Assembly: GCF_038502225.1 (NCBI RefSeq)
Contig: NC_091292.1
Location: 101,844,664 to 101,908,663 of the forward strand
DNA: 64,000 nucleotides
Source: Cherax quadricarinatus
Taxonomy: Eukaryota; Arthropoda; Malacostraca; Decapoda; Parastacidae
Direction: 5' to 3'
Below, one piece after another: positions 40,710 through 52,253 of the stretch. The notes below the pieces were generated by a model. That model saw only the letters and a program-made list of their open reading frames with translations, was not told where the DNA came from and ran no database searches. Each line of letters opens with the position of its first letter. Position 1 is the first letter of the stretch. The translations under genes were made by a program, and so were the position numbers.

Positions 40710-40913
40710 TGATACCTTCAGCCCTTTCTACCTAGATCCCTTGCTACCCTCTACCCTGCACTATCCCCTGCCCCGCTGTTTTCTGTAACCTACTGATCTC
40801 CCCTTCCCCCTTCTGCCGCCCAATACCCTCGCTTCCTTTCCTACCCTTCAGCATTGTATAGCCCTTGTGGCTTAGCGCTTCTTTTTGATTATAATAATAA
40901 TAATTGTAACGAC

Positions 40914-43035
40914 ATATGATAAGACTTACAGAGATCAGAAAGGAAAGGAAGAATGAAAGGATTGCATGTTCTTGGATTGTAAAGCCTTTGATCAGCCACA
41001 GTCTACATTGCAAACTGAAGAAACCAGATGGAGGAACGGGAAAGTTATCATGGATTAAAGAATATTTGAATGATAGAAAAAGTATTGGATGGGAAAGGGC
41101 GTAACTATAGTATGTAATGGAATAACACAAGGATTGACTGCAATTCATCCGAATTATTTAGAATGCATTACAATCATTTGGTTATTTCCTTAAAAAATTT
41201 TTGCTGGTGTGATACAGTAAACTACAGAACTGTATATGGTATGGTGTGTGTGTTCAACTTACAATGTTACTGGTGTCTAATGTTTTCAAACTTTAAATAT
41301 TTTCTTTAAGTGGGCATAGTGGTAAACTTTTTCAGTAATGTAATTCAGTACAGATACACTCAAACCTACTGGAACTCAAGTTTCTTAAACAAGTCCAATG
41401 GTGCACACTTCTGCCATTTTGTGTGTTGATCCCTCTTGTTGCCAAGTTGTGGGGGTAAAGGTATTATAATTGGTTTATAATCCCTGAAGTTTATTCTACA
41501 ATAGTAATAATTCAATGCCAAAAGCAGAGTACAATTCTATGAATGATTATTTCATTCATATTCAAATATTTCAGTACCTAGGTTTTTCTTTAATGTGCTC
41601 TTACATACCATACTCCTGCAGTATTACAGAATACAGTATTATCAGTATGAATATGTGAAGTACCATACTGTACGACATTTCTATTTTTGAAGCCTAATGT
41701 TTAGTTAACTTTAGGCTGTAGGTGGAGGGTTTCAAAGGTGTATAAAAAATGTAATTGATATTTATTGAATAAGTCATACAAGAAAGTGGATTTATCCTCA
41801 TGACACAATGTACCCAGGTTGCTTTTGTATTCTAAACCTCGGTGATACTAAGAGGGCCGAACTAAAATTCATTTAGAACCATCAATTACTTGTCCAACTG
41901 GAACAGTTTGCATTATTTACAAAAAAAAAAAAATTATTTAAAGTGAAATGTAACAAATTTGAAGAGTGTATTATTTACATACTAGCTGTACAAGAAATTT
42001 TTAATATATAGAAATATAGCTTTGGAAGTAAAAATTTTTAATCGTTTCATTTGAACATGTAAAGTAAACTTTATGGTGGATGCATGTGTGATGTAATGTA
42101 CATAAAAGAAAATATTGTTTAGGTTGGTTAGTCATTTGGCAGTATTTCAATCATGACTGAAAATGAAGTGGTGCACAATACTGAATGACCCACATAGATG
42201 TAGTGTGCAGTCCATGATGATAATAATAATGGAAGTGGTGCAATGAACCAAGCACACTTCCATGGACTAGAATGATTATAGCTTGGGCCATCACAATTTT
42301 TATACAGTTATACAATTATTCAGTTGAAATTTTGGGCAAAACTCAAAATTTCAACTTCATAATAGACTCCTTGATAATTAGTTAAAAAATATATAAAAAA
42401 TATGTAATATTAGTATAACAAACATAATTTTATGCACCTGTAGTTTGCAAACTACTACAGATATATATTATTACAATGGGAAAACAGTAAACCCATAGGG
42501 GTCATGCAGCATCCTGAATGTAGGCGGCAATCAGGTTCGATTCAACAAGAGGTTAAATTCCTTGAATCAAGAAACCATCTTGATTCATGGTATAAATTTC
42601 CCCTCTTCCTTGAGAAGGAATTTATACCATGGTAATCCCAGCTTGAAACTAGGGAGGCTATTAACACAAGTGCACTTTGACTTCCTCACATTATAAATTA
42701 AGCAGAGTACAGAGTGCTGTATAACCCATATGGGTATAGCACTGTCCATGAAATATAATGCTGTATATACCATACTGAATGATAAAACTGCATTGACAAA
42801 TACTGTGTTTTTTATGATGTTCCATCTTCAATGCCATGAAACTAAAGTGAAGGCTTCAGTCATGAAAATGAAATGTGAGAATATATTAAACCTCGGTAGA
42901 ATACAGAATGTTATTTCTGAGATTCCATAGAACTGCTGCAGAAGGAATGATGCTGATTTTGTTTGGGAAAAATGCTATGCTTCTGAACTATGTTGGTGAG
43001 GGCTCTAGATCCAATTTATTATTTTCATGGGGAAG
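40914..43035. other. AT-rich sequence with one hairpin, otherwise nothing
   Basis: No exon or repeat family recognised with confidence. A perfect-looking stem (CATGGTATAAATTTCC with GGAATTTATACCATG, 42586-42632, one bulge) lies in a stretch resembling old crustacean dispersed repeats (ATAGGGGTCATGCAGC). Confidence 0.5.
42586..42632. repeat. Hairpin with 15-bp stem
   Basis: Arms CATGGTATAAATTTCC and GGAATTTATACCATG around a loop of about 15 bases. Function unknown; possibly a trace of an inverted repeat element. Confidence 0.7.
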
Positions 43036-43242
43036 TGCTAATTATTATTATTATTATTATAATCAAAAAGAAGCGCTAAGCCACAAGGGCTATACAGCGC
43101 TGCAGGGTAGGGAAGGAAGCGAGGGCATTGGATGGCAGAAGGGAGGAGGGATGATCAGTAGGTTACAGAAAACAGCGGGGCAGGGGATAGTACGGGGGTA
43201 GAGGGTAGCAAGAGATTGAAGTAGAAAGGGCTGAAGGTATCA
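43036..43242 (-). mobile_element. I-type LINE 3' end, minus strand
   Basis: Complement of the 3' UTR and tail: TTATTATTATAATCAAAAAG, AAGCGCTAAGCCACAAGGG, and CAGTAGGTTACAGAAAACAG, matching 40690-40903 of copy 1. 5'-truncated. It is head to head with copy 2. Confidence 0.85.
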
Positions 43243-43976
43243 GCCTCTTCAAGGGGGGCTCCTTGTCGTAGTGAAGAGGCTCTTGGTCTGAGGAATTAGA
43301 CCTGTCGGTCTACTTCCTCAGACCGAACCTAATTACCCCCCAATCCCCCGTTCCCTATCCCATCCTCCCCTTTTTCTTTTCCTCCTCCTCCTCCCCACCC
43401 CTCCCTTTTGCCCTTCCTTTTTGTCCTTTTTTTTCTTTTTTTTTTCCCACAGGCACGCTAGTTCCTAGGTAGGGGAAAGGGTACCGGGGTCCATCCCATT
43501 CCGTTGAGGTTCTTGGCGGTGGCGTAGTTTGCCGTGGAATCTGGATTGCCTGGGGATGTCCTGATCCCTCTCCGGTATCCCGGAGGGTGGCTTTGGGTGT
43601 CTCTCGGGCGACGGGTGTATCTCTGGAAGCCACCTTTCGGATTCCGGGGGTGGTGGCCGAAGGAGGTATGCTTTGTGTCGGATTTCCGGCCGCCCTCTCT
43701 TTTGTCCACCGAGGTAGCTCGGCAGATGTGAGGTTGCTATCCCGGATTGCCGGTTTACTGGCGTGATGGGTAGGGTATGGCACGGGTTCCATGCTGCATC
43801 TGCGCTACTTGCGGTGCTGAGGTCCTCTTGGGCGCGGAGGGAGATTTCTGGCCCTTTCATTCCTCCTAGGAACTATCCCTCCCCGGTCCCCCCATTTTTT
43901 ATTCTTTTTTTTATTTTTATTTTCTTTTCTTCTTTCTTTTTTTTCTTAAAAACAAAAAGAAAGAAGTAACCTAACC

Positions 43977-45883
43977 ATGGCAGCCCTAGTCCATGAACCT
44001 GCTATCCCCGGGCCCCTTCTTGATACCGCACCCCGTTCTGACCCCGCCTCGTCTTTGGACCACTCTTCGGACACTCCTCATGCCTCTGTACCTCTTGCCG
44101 GTGCTGTTTCCTCACCCGCTTCAGGTACTGAGGCCTCGACTGACTCCTTCGATTTATCTGACCTTCGCTCTCCTCTGACTATGCTTCCGGCCTCTCCCTC
44201 TACGGTGCGGCAATTTTCGAATCGCCGGCCCGTTCCACGTCGGACCAACTCTGGTCCCACTCCTAAACGACAACGACAATTACCTGCTGATGATACTTCT
44301 CCACCTTCTCGTTCTTCTCAGAAAGATCGACACGTCCTTCACTACCTTTCCACGCTCAGTTTCAGACTGCACAGTGGACTAAATTCTTCACTTTACAACT
44401 GACTTCCTCTACTGCCTATCTTTCTGACCACAGTATTGGCAAGGCACTCCTACGCCATGTTGGTAAAGATATTTCTTTTCATGCTCTTAAGAGCGGTACG
44501 CGCATCGTCAACATACAGAATGCTACCCAGGCTCATGAGCTTTCTCGTCTTTCCCATATCGATACTGTTCCTGTAACTATTGAAAACCATCATTCCCTCA
44601 ATTCTTGTAGTGGTACCATCATTCTGCCCCATACCATAGTTCAACAAAATTTCCAGACATGTGGCACTGACATTCTTGAACAGCTGGAACTCCAAGATCT
44701 CCCAATCCTCAAGGTAGACACTTACGTTCTTCCTGCCCGCGGGCGGAGAGGATACCCTAGCAATGTGGCTTGTTTAACTTTTGACAGCCGTGAACTCCCA
44801 TCCTCAGTTTATGTAGCAGGACATCGGTTACAAGTTCGAAAGGTGATCCCTACACCGCAACAGTGTAGAAATTGCTGGCGATTTGGCCATCCAGCGAAAT
44901 ATTGCAGATCTATCGCCGAATGCCCAGTCTGTGGTGCCGATGACCATTCTAATACGTCTTGCAATCGACCTCATGAGGCTCACCCTTCGTACTCTCGCCG
45001 TTGTCAAGTCTACTTAAACGAGCGAGAAATCCGTTACCTCAAAGAGGCAGAAGGTCTCCCTTATGCCATGGCAGTTTCTCATCTCCGCCTCCAAGGGAGA
45101 CTACCTCATGTTTCTTATTCCCGTGTTTCAAAACGTCCCCCCACTTCTGGTATCCCATCTTCTGCACCCACCTCTGTGGTTACCTCTCCCATAGTAACTC
45201 CTGTAGCTAATTCTTTTGCTGTCCTCGGCTCAGACGTCCCTACTTCAACGTCTCAGTCTGATCTTGCTTCTTCGTGTTCTCTCTCACAAGCCTCAGTAGC
45301 GACAAGATCTCGTATGACACCTCCTCCCAATCGTCCCTCTACTTCTCAAAAGTCAAAAAAAGGTCCGTTAACACCTCCTACCCATCTTCCACCTCCTCAT
45401 TTTCCCTTCCCTGTCTCTGTACCTGGTTCTCCCCCTCTCATTGGCTCTGTTACAAGTGTAGAGGTTCACCCTCCTCCTCGTACTGTACCTTCCTCCCCTG
45501 TTCCCTCCCAAGTTTCTTCCTCTTCGGCCACCTCCCAGGTCTCTGCCTCTTCTGTCCCCTTCCACGCTTCTCCAGTTCCCTCCACCCTTCCGTCCCCCCC
45601 TACCTTGGTACAGTCCATTACAGTTCCAATCTTTACTCATCCTCCCCCTACCATTTCCAATATTGTCTCCCATACGACGTCTCTGAATTCTGAAACACTT
45701 GAAGCAATCTCTGAATATATTGCAGAGACCAAACCATCAATGGACACTGATCCACCCTCCACTCCTTCTCTCTCCTCTACTCCATCTGCGCAACTCCTTT
45801 CTTCACAGCGCACCGTTCCTTCGCTGCTTGAACGTTTTCCACTGCCTCTGCATGTGGACTTTTCTAACCCCTCTAGTCCATAG
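43977..45883 (+). pseudogene. I-type LINE ORF1, copy 2
   Basis: ATG at 43977 (MAALVHEPAIPGPLLDTAPR). A one-base loss near 44322 (AGAAAGATCG where copy 3 has one more A) shifts the frame. The rest reads from about 44330 to the stop at 45881-45883, with knuckles CRNCWRFGHPAKYC and CPVCGADDHSNTSC. The third knuckle has lost its first cysteine pair through a 15-base deletion (CNRPHEAHPSYSRRC). The Pro/Ser-rich C-terminal half is intact. Confidence 0.82.
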
Positions 45884-45927
45884 GAACCCTTACCTGCGGA
45901 TTTCAGGTATCTTTATCATTGCCAATC

Positions 45928-46392
45928 ATGGCCTATTTACAGTGGAATATACGCGGCCTCAGGGGTAATCGGGGTGAGCTTCAGATGTTACTCTCCCAGT
46001 TTTCCCCTGTTGGTGTTTGCTTACAGGAACCAAAATTACACTCTGCTGTTATCTCTCCCATCTCAGGCTATAATTTATTGTATTCTTCAGATCCTTTTCC
46101 TGATGGGACCTTTAATGAAAGTGCCCTTCTTCTACACACTGATATTCCGTACCATCAGCTATTTGTTTGTACTTCGCTGCATTACACAGCAGCCCGTATC
46201 CACTTGCATAGGTGGTATACGCTCTGTTTGTTATATCTCTCTCCTTCTCGGGCATTATCTATTCTGGATATTGCCTTTCTTGTTTCGTCATTACCACAAC
46301 CGATTCTGTTACTTGGTGATTTTAATGCCCACCATTTCCTCTGGGTGGGGTCTCACTGTGATTCCCGTGGCATTCAGTTAGAGGCTTTTTTG
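45928..46392 (+). pseudogene. I-type LINE ORF2 endonuclease, copy 2, truncated
   Basis: ATG at 45928 (MAYLQWNIRGLRGNRGELQM), 44 bases after the ORF1 stop. Endonuclease motifs LQEPK and LLGDFNAHHFLW, then GIQLEAF at the junction. RT and RNase H are missing. Confidence 0.82.
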
Positions 46393-46396
46393 GTAG

Positions 46397-48201
46397 GTTG
46401 CCTCGAAGGCCTAAGGAGTGGGCTTGGGCTAAAATATTATACCTCCAAGTTGTGTCATATGCCTTCTCAAGGTCAAAAAATATGGCAATAACTGAGTGGT
46501 TATTCGCAAAGGCATTACGAACATACGTATCCAAGCGTAGTAAGGGGTCTATGGTAGAACGTCCCTTACGAAAGCCATATTGACGAGTGGAGAGACTGTC
46601 GTGTGTCTCTAAATACCACACTAAACATCTATTTACTAGGCGTTCCATCACTTTGCAAACTGCACTGGTAAGAGCAATGGGACGATAGTGGGAGGTTTCA
46701 TGTCCCGTAGTGCCTGGTTTGCGGAAAGGGAGAACAATGGCGGATTTCCACAACTGTGGAAGAACTCCTTGTGACCAAATAAGATTGTAAAGGCGTAATA
46801 GGACTGCAAGGGCTGACTGATGTAAATGTTGTAGCATACGAATATGAATGTCGTCGGGCCCAGCTGCCGATGATCGGCAAGCTGAGAGTGTTGCCTCCAG
46901 TTCTTGAAGTGTAAAAGGCACATTATACTGTTCTTCTCTGAGAGAAGAAAAGTCCAAGGGTGCTAACTCTCTGGCAGACTTTGAGGAAAGAAATGAGGGG
47001 CATAGATGGAGCCCCTGAGAAATACAGACCAGATGATTGCCAATTTCATTGGCAACATCTAGTGGGTTTGCTATATCAACACCGGCAACCCGCAGAACAG
47101 GAGCCGGGTCAGGAGAATATTTACCACTCAGTTTTCGTACTTTTTTCCAGACTGCACTCATAGAGGAAGCAGAGGTGATGGTGGAGACATAATCTCGCCA
47201 GCAAGTGCATTTAGCGTCACGGATGACATGGCGAGCGATCGCACGCTTCTGCTTAAATTCAAGAAGTCTCTCTGTGGTTCTATTGTACCGGTACCTGCCC
47301 CATGCAGCGCGTTTCAAACGTACTGCATGAGCACAAGCAGGAGACCACCAAGGCACGCATTTCTGAGAATGCCTGCCCGAAGTTTGGGGTATAGAATGAG
47401 AAGCTGCGGTTAAAACGGAGGACGAGAAGAGGTGTAAAAGCTCATCGATGGAGGACGAAGAAGGAACCTCTCTAAAAACAGTTAGGTGTGAGTAAAGGTT
47501 CCAATTTGCCTGATCAAATTGCCAGCGTGGGATGCGAAGAGGTAGTGAATATGAAGGGGAAGTAAGAATGATTGGGAAATGATTGCTGTCATGTAAGTCC
47601 GGAAGAACAGACCAAGTGAAGTCTAATGCAGCTGAGGAAGAGCAGACTGAGAGATCGATGCAAGAGAGAGTGTGAGTCCGAGGATCAAAATGGGTGTGAG
47701 TACCTGTATTTAGAACATGGAGGGGGTGGGTGGCAAGAAAAGCCTCTAACTGAATGCCACGGGAATCACAGTGAGACCCCCCCCCAGAGGAAATGGTGGG
47801 CATTAAAATCACCAAGTAACAGAATCGGTGGCGGTAATGACGAAACAAGAAAGGCAATATCCGGAATAGATAATGCCTGAGAAGGGGAGAGATATAAAGA
47901 ACAGAGCGTATACCACCTATGCAAGTGGATACGGGCTGCTGTGTAATGCAGCGAAGTATGAACAAATAGCTGATGGTACGGAATATCAGTGCATAGAAGG
48001 AGGGCACTTTCATTAAAGGTTCCATCAGGAAAAGGATCTGAAGAATACAATAAATTATAGCCTGAGATGGGAGAGATAACAGCAGAGTGTAATTTTGGTT
48101 CCTGTAAGCAAACACCAACAGGGGGAAAACTGGGAGAGTAACATCTGAAGCTCACCCCGATTACCCCTGAGGCCGCGTATATTCCACTGTAAATAGGCCA
48201 T
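46397..48201 (-). pseudogene. I-type LINE ORF2, endonuclease and partial RT, copy 3
   Basis: ATG at 48201 (MAYLQWNIRG...), a shift near 48125 in a G/A run, then a long open stretch: FVSSLPPPILLLGDFNAHHF, the endonuclease C-terminus (IDLSVCSSSAALDFTWSVL, DLHDSNHFPIILTS), the linker, and RT blocks GPDDIHIRMLQHL, PFRKPGTTGHETSHYRPIAL, FRKGRSTIDPLLRLDTYV, FFDLEKAYDTTWRY. It ends at LGLRGNLP. The frame runs on into copy 2 antisense by chance. YVDD and RNase H are absent. Confidence 0.82.
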
Positions 48202-48245
48202 GATTGGCAATGATAAAGATACTTGAAATCCGCAGGTAAGGGTTC

Positions 48246-50171
48246 CTACGGACTAGAGGGGTTAGAAAAGAAGTCCACATGCGGAGGCAGTGGAAAACAT
48301 TCAAGCAGCGAAGGAACGGTGCGCTGTGAAGAAAGGAGTTGCGCAGATGGAGTAGAGGAGAGAGAAGGAGCGGAGGGTGGATCAGTGTCCATTGATGGTT
48401 TGGTCTCTGCAATATATTCAGAGATTGCTTCAAGTGTTTCAGAATTCAGAGACGTCGTATGGGAGACAATATTGGAAATGGTAGGGGGAGGATGAGTAAA
48501 GATTGGAACTGTAATGGACTATACCAAGGTAGGAGGGGGCAAAAGAGTGGAGGGAACTGGAGAAGCATGGAAGGGGACAGAAGAGGCAGAAACCTGGGAG
48601 GTGGCAGAAGAGGAAGAAACTTGGGAGGGAACAGGGGAGGAAGGTACAGTACGAGGAGGAGGGTGAACCTCTACACTTGTAACAGAGCCAGTGAGAGGGG
48701 GAGAACCAGGTACAGAGACAGGGAAGGGAAAATGAGGAGGTGGAAGATGGGTAGGAGGTGTTAACAGACCTTTTTTTGACTTTTGAGAAGTAGAGGGACG
48801 ATTGGGAGGTGTCATACGAGATCTCATCGCTACTGAGGCTTGTGAGAGAGAACACGAAGAAGCAAGATCAGACTGAGACGTTGAAGTAGGGATGTCTGAG
48901 CCGAGGACAGCAAAAGAATTAGCTACAGGAGTGACTATGGGAGAGGTAACCACAGACGTGGGTGCAGAAGATGGGATACCAGAAGTGGAGGGACGTTTTG
49001 AAACACGGGAATAAGAAACACGAGGTAGTCTCCCTTGGAGGCGGAGATGAGAAACTGCCATGGCATAAGGGAGACCTTCTGCCTCTTTGAGGTAACGGAT
49101 TTCCCGCTCGTTTAAGTAGACTTGACAACGGCGAGAGTACGAGGGGTGAGCCTCATGACAATTAAGGCAAGAGGGAGGTCGATTGCAAGACGTATTAGAA
49201 TGGTCATCGGCACCACAGACTGGGCATTCGGCGATAGATCTGCAATATTTCGCTGGATGGCCAAATCGCCAGCAATTTCTACACTATTGCGGTGTAGGGA
49301 TCACCTTTCGAACTTGTAACCGATGTCCTGCTACATAAACTGAGGATGGGAGTTCACGGCTGTCAAAAGTTAAATGAGCCACATTGCTAGGGTATCGTCT
49401 CCGCCCACGGGCAGGAAGAACGTAAGTGTCTACCTTGAGGATTGGGAGATCTTGGAGTTCCAGCTGTTCAAGAATGTCAGTGCCACATGTCTGGAAATTT
49501 TGTTGAACTATGGTATGGGGCAGAATGATGGTACCACTACAAGAATTGAGGGAATGAAGCTTTTCAATAGTGACAGGAACAGTATCGATATGGGAAAGAC
49601 GAGAAAGTTCATGAGCCTGGGTAGCATTCTATACGGTGATGATGCACGTACCGCTCTTAAGAGCATGAAAAGAAATATCTTTACCAACATGGCATAGGAG
49701 TGCCTTGCCAATACTGTGGTCAGAAAGATAGGCAGTAGAGGAAGTCGGTCGTAAAGTGAAGAATTTAGTCCATTGTGCAGTCTGAAACTGAGCGTGGAAA
49801 GGTAGTGAAGGATGTGTCGATCTTTTCTGAGAAGAATGAGAAGGTGGAGAAGTATCATCAGCAGGTAATTGTCGTTGACGTTTAGGCATGGGACCAGAGT
49901 TGGTCCGACGTGGAACGGGCCGGCGATTCGAAAATTGCCGCACCGTAGAGGGAGAGGCCGGAAGCATAGTCGGAGGAAAGCGAAGGTCAGATAAATCGAA
50001 GGAGTCAGTCGAGGCCTCAGTACCTGAAGTGGGTGAGGAAACAGCACCGGCAAGAGGTACAGAGGCATGAGGAGTGTCCGAAGAGTGGTCCAAAGACGAG
50101 GAGGGGTCAGAACGGGGTGCGGTATCAAGAAGGGGCCCGGGGGTAGCAGGTTCATGCACTAGGGCTGCCAT
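48246..50171 (-). pseudogene. I-type LINE ORF1, copy 3
   Basis: ATG at 50171 (MAALVHEPATPGP). Two glutamine codons have become TAG (near 49629 and 49288), interrupting an otherwise readable frame, and a shift or indel lies near 48520. All three CCHC knuckles are present between about 49290 and 49120. It ends near 48246. Confidence 0.8.
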
Positions 50172-50368
50172 GGTTAGGTTACTTCTTTTTTTTTTGTTTT
50201 TAAGAAAAAAAAAAGAAAGAAATGAAAATAAAAAAAGAATAAAAAAAGGTGGGACCAGGGAGGGATAGTTCCTAGGAGGAATGAAAGGGCCAGAAATCTC
50301 CCTCCGCGCCCAAGAGGGCCTCAGCACCGCAAGTAGCGCAGATGCAGCATGGAACCCGTGCCATACCC

Positions 50369-50445
50369 TACCCATCATGCCGCTGTATAGTCCTTGTGGC
50401 TTAGCGCTTCTTTTTGATTATAATAATAATAATACCCATCATGCC
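50369..50445 (+). mobile_element. 51-bp I-type LINE insertion with 13-bp TSD
   Basis: Insert 50382-50432 is only the extreme 3' end of the I-type LINE (CCTTGTGGCTTAGCGCTTC then GATTATAATAATAATAAT), flanked by TACCCATCATGCC at 50369-50381 and 50433-50445. It sits in the 5' UTR of copy 3, on the opposite strand. Confidence 0.9.
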
Positions 50446-51156
50446 AGTAAACCAGCAATCCGGGATAGCAACCTCACATCTGCCGAGCTACCTCGGTGGA
50501 CAAAAGAGAGGGCGGCCAAAAATCCGCCATAAAGCATACCTCCTTCGGCCACCACCCCCGGAATCTGAAAGGTGGCTTCCAGAGATACACCCGTCACCCG
50601 AGAGACACCCAAAGCCACCCTCCGGGATACCGGAGAGGGATCAGGACATCCCCAGGCAATCCAGATTCCACGGCAAACTACGCCACCGCCAAGAACCTCA
50701 ACAGAATGGGATGGACCCCGCTACCCTTTCCCCTACCTAGGAACTAGCGTGCCTGTGGGGAAAAAAATAAAAAAAAACCAAAGACCAAAAAGGAAGGGCA
50801 AAAGGGAGGGGTGGGGAGGAGGAGGAGGAAAGGAAAAAGGGGAGGATGGGATAGGGAACGGGGGATTGGGGGGTAATTAGGTTCGGTCTGAGGAAGTGGA
50901 CCGACAGGTCCAATTCCTCAGACCAAGAGCCTCTTCACCACGCCAAGGAGCCCCCCTTGAAGAGGGGGAAGTGCTAAACTTGTAGGGGGTCATACAACTC
51001 AAGATCCAAAGAACTGGAGCTATCCTACCCATTCTTGGATCAATTATCATTATAACTGGGGAAAGTGATACACCTATGTATCTTACAGCACGTGGAAAAT
51101 AGAAGGCATTCAGGTGAGCGAGAGCCCCTCACTGGCATGAAGGCACCTCCCTAGGT

Positions 51157-51456
51157 GACCCGGTGGCCTGGTGGCTAAAGCTCCCGCTTCACACACGGAG
51201 GGCCCGGGTTCGATTCCCGGCGGGTGGAAATTCCGACACGTTTCCTTACACCTACTGTCCTGTTCACCTAGCAGCAAATAGGTACCTGGGTGTTAGTCGA
51301 CTGGTGTGGGTCGCATCCTGGGGGACAAGATTAAGGACCCCAATGGAAATAAGTTAGACAGTCCTCGATGACGCACTGACTTTCTTGGGTTATCCTGGGT
51401 GGCTAACCCTCCGGGGTTAAAAATCCGAACGAAATCTTATCTTATCTTATCTTGAT
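51157..51456 (+). mobile_element. tRNA-derived SINE with TTATC tail
   Basis: The tRNA-like head has an A box TGGCCTGGTGG (51164-51174) and a B box GGTTCGATTCC (51207-51217), the two internal RNA polymerase III promoter elements. The body contains AGCAAATAGGTACCTGGGTG and AAGGACCCCAATGGAAATAA; the tail is CTTATCTTATCTTATCTT. It is nearly identical to 60671-60971. The anticodon stem does not fold well, so this is not a tRNA gene. Confidence 0.88.
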
Positions 51457-51600
51457 GGGTTCTTGAATCATACCCGATTACCTACCATTACGCAAGTGAT
51501 GTACGACTCCTTAAAGGTTTAGTGTTTTCTGTGAATATGATAATGTTTGACCCCTATGGGTTTAACATTTTCCCCTGAATACAATAATAATAATAATATG
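51457..51600. repeat. Old dispersed repeat ending in (AAT)n
   Basis: TTGACCCCTATGGGTTTAAC followed by ATACAATAATAATAATAAT, similar to I-type LINE and related SINE tails. Degenerate. Confidence 0.45.
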
Positions 51601-52253
51601 CTTCATATTACAAAAATAGCAAAATGGTCAAATTATAATAGAATTCCCTTCATTATTTGCATTATAAAATTTATTTATTTGCCATGACTTCTATTTTTAG
51701 AAGCAAGTAAAACATTACACAACATCTTTTGCTCATTTGCTCAGTTCTAAAATTATTGCTATTTTAATTGCATTCTAATTTCAGATGTAAACTGTATGAC
51801 CCATATCTACTGGTATTTGTTTTTGAATAAACAGTATTCATAATTCAAATGCAAATTCCACAAAAACAGTATAGTATTTATATTATCAATGACAAGCATG
51901 CTTGAAGAAAAACTGTATTAAACCTAGTATTTATAAGTCTTTCTAAATAGTTTAAAAATTTACAATTAATATTAGAAAACATAGCTTAATTCAATGAAAG
52001 CATAACAAAACAAATTATTTTGTGTACACTATACTGTATATAAAATTTATTTACTGGACAAATGTACTGTGCATTTTCTTGAAAAATATAAAATACAGTA
52101 CTTCCTGACACAATTACCAGCACTGTAAACAGTCACACACACTTGGCCAATTTTAACAATTATAAAACATTGGGGCAGGTTAAAATACATAAATCACTTG
52201 AGGTATGTATCTAAATACTATAACATGTATGAAAAACTATTTACAATTTTTGT
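51601..52253 (-). other. Probable 3' UTR of the KDM2-type gene and flank
   Basis: AT-rich, no ORF. On the minus strand AATAAA occurs at 52051-52046, about 200 bases after the stop, and again near 51675-51670. Either could be the poly-A signal. Confidence 0.5.

Larger units (their letters stand above)
33716..40913 (+). mobile_element. I-type LINE copy 1, full length, 10-bp TSD
   Basis: Element 33726-40903, flanked by TTGTAACGAC at 33716-33725 and 40904-40913. It starts CTCCTCTTCAAGG, has a 5' UTR of about 720 bases, a gag-like ORF1, an ORF2 with endonuclease, RT and RNase H, a 3' UTR, and a tail GATTATAATAATAATAAT. The TAA-repeat tail and the RNase H domain point to the I superfamily. A 603-bp insertion splits the RNase H region. 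Both ORFs are broken. Confidence 0.88.
43243..46392 (+). mobile_element. I-type LINE copy 2, 3'-truncated
   Basis: Begins with the complete 5' end CCTCTTCAAGGGGGGCTCC, 5' UTR, ORF1 and the ORF2 endonuclease, then stops at about 46392 (TTAGAGGCTTTT) where inverted copy 3 begins. 3' truncation is not what target-primed reverse transcription leaves; see findings. Confidence 0.85.
46397..50965 (-). mobile_element. I-type LINE copy 3, 3'-truncated, inverted to copy 2
   Basis: Minus strand: 5' end at about 50965 (complement of CCTCTTCAAGGGGGGCTCC), 5' UTR, ORF1, and ORF2 as far as the RT palm, ending at about 46397. Positions 47750-50965 mirror copy 2. A 51-bp plus-strand insertion sits at 50382-50432. 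The flank beyond 50966 (GGGAAGTGCTAAACTTGTAGG) is another old dispersed repeat. Confidence 0.85.

Noticed and set aside
40744..41148. Minus-strand ORF of 134 codons across the LINE 3' end
   Set aside because: It is the antisense of the LINE 3' UTR fused to flanking sequence; no homology between copies.
51157..51230. tRNA gene at the SINE head (also 60671-60745)
   Set aside because: A and B boxes are present but the anticodon stem does not pair well, and the SINE body and tail follow directly.
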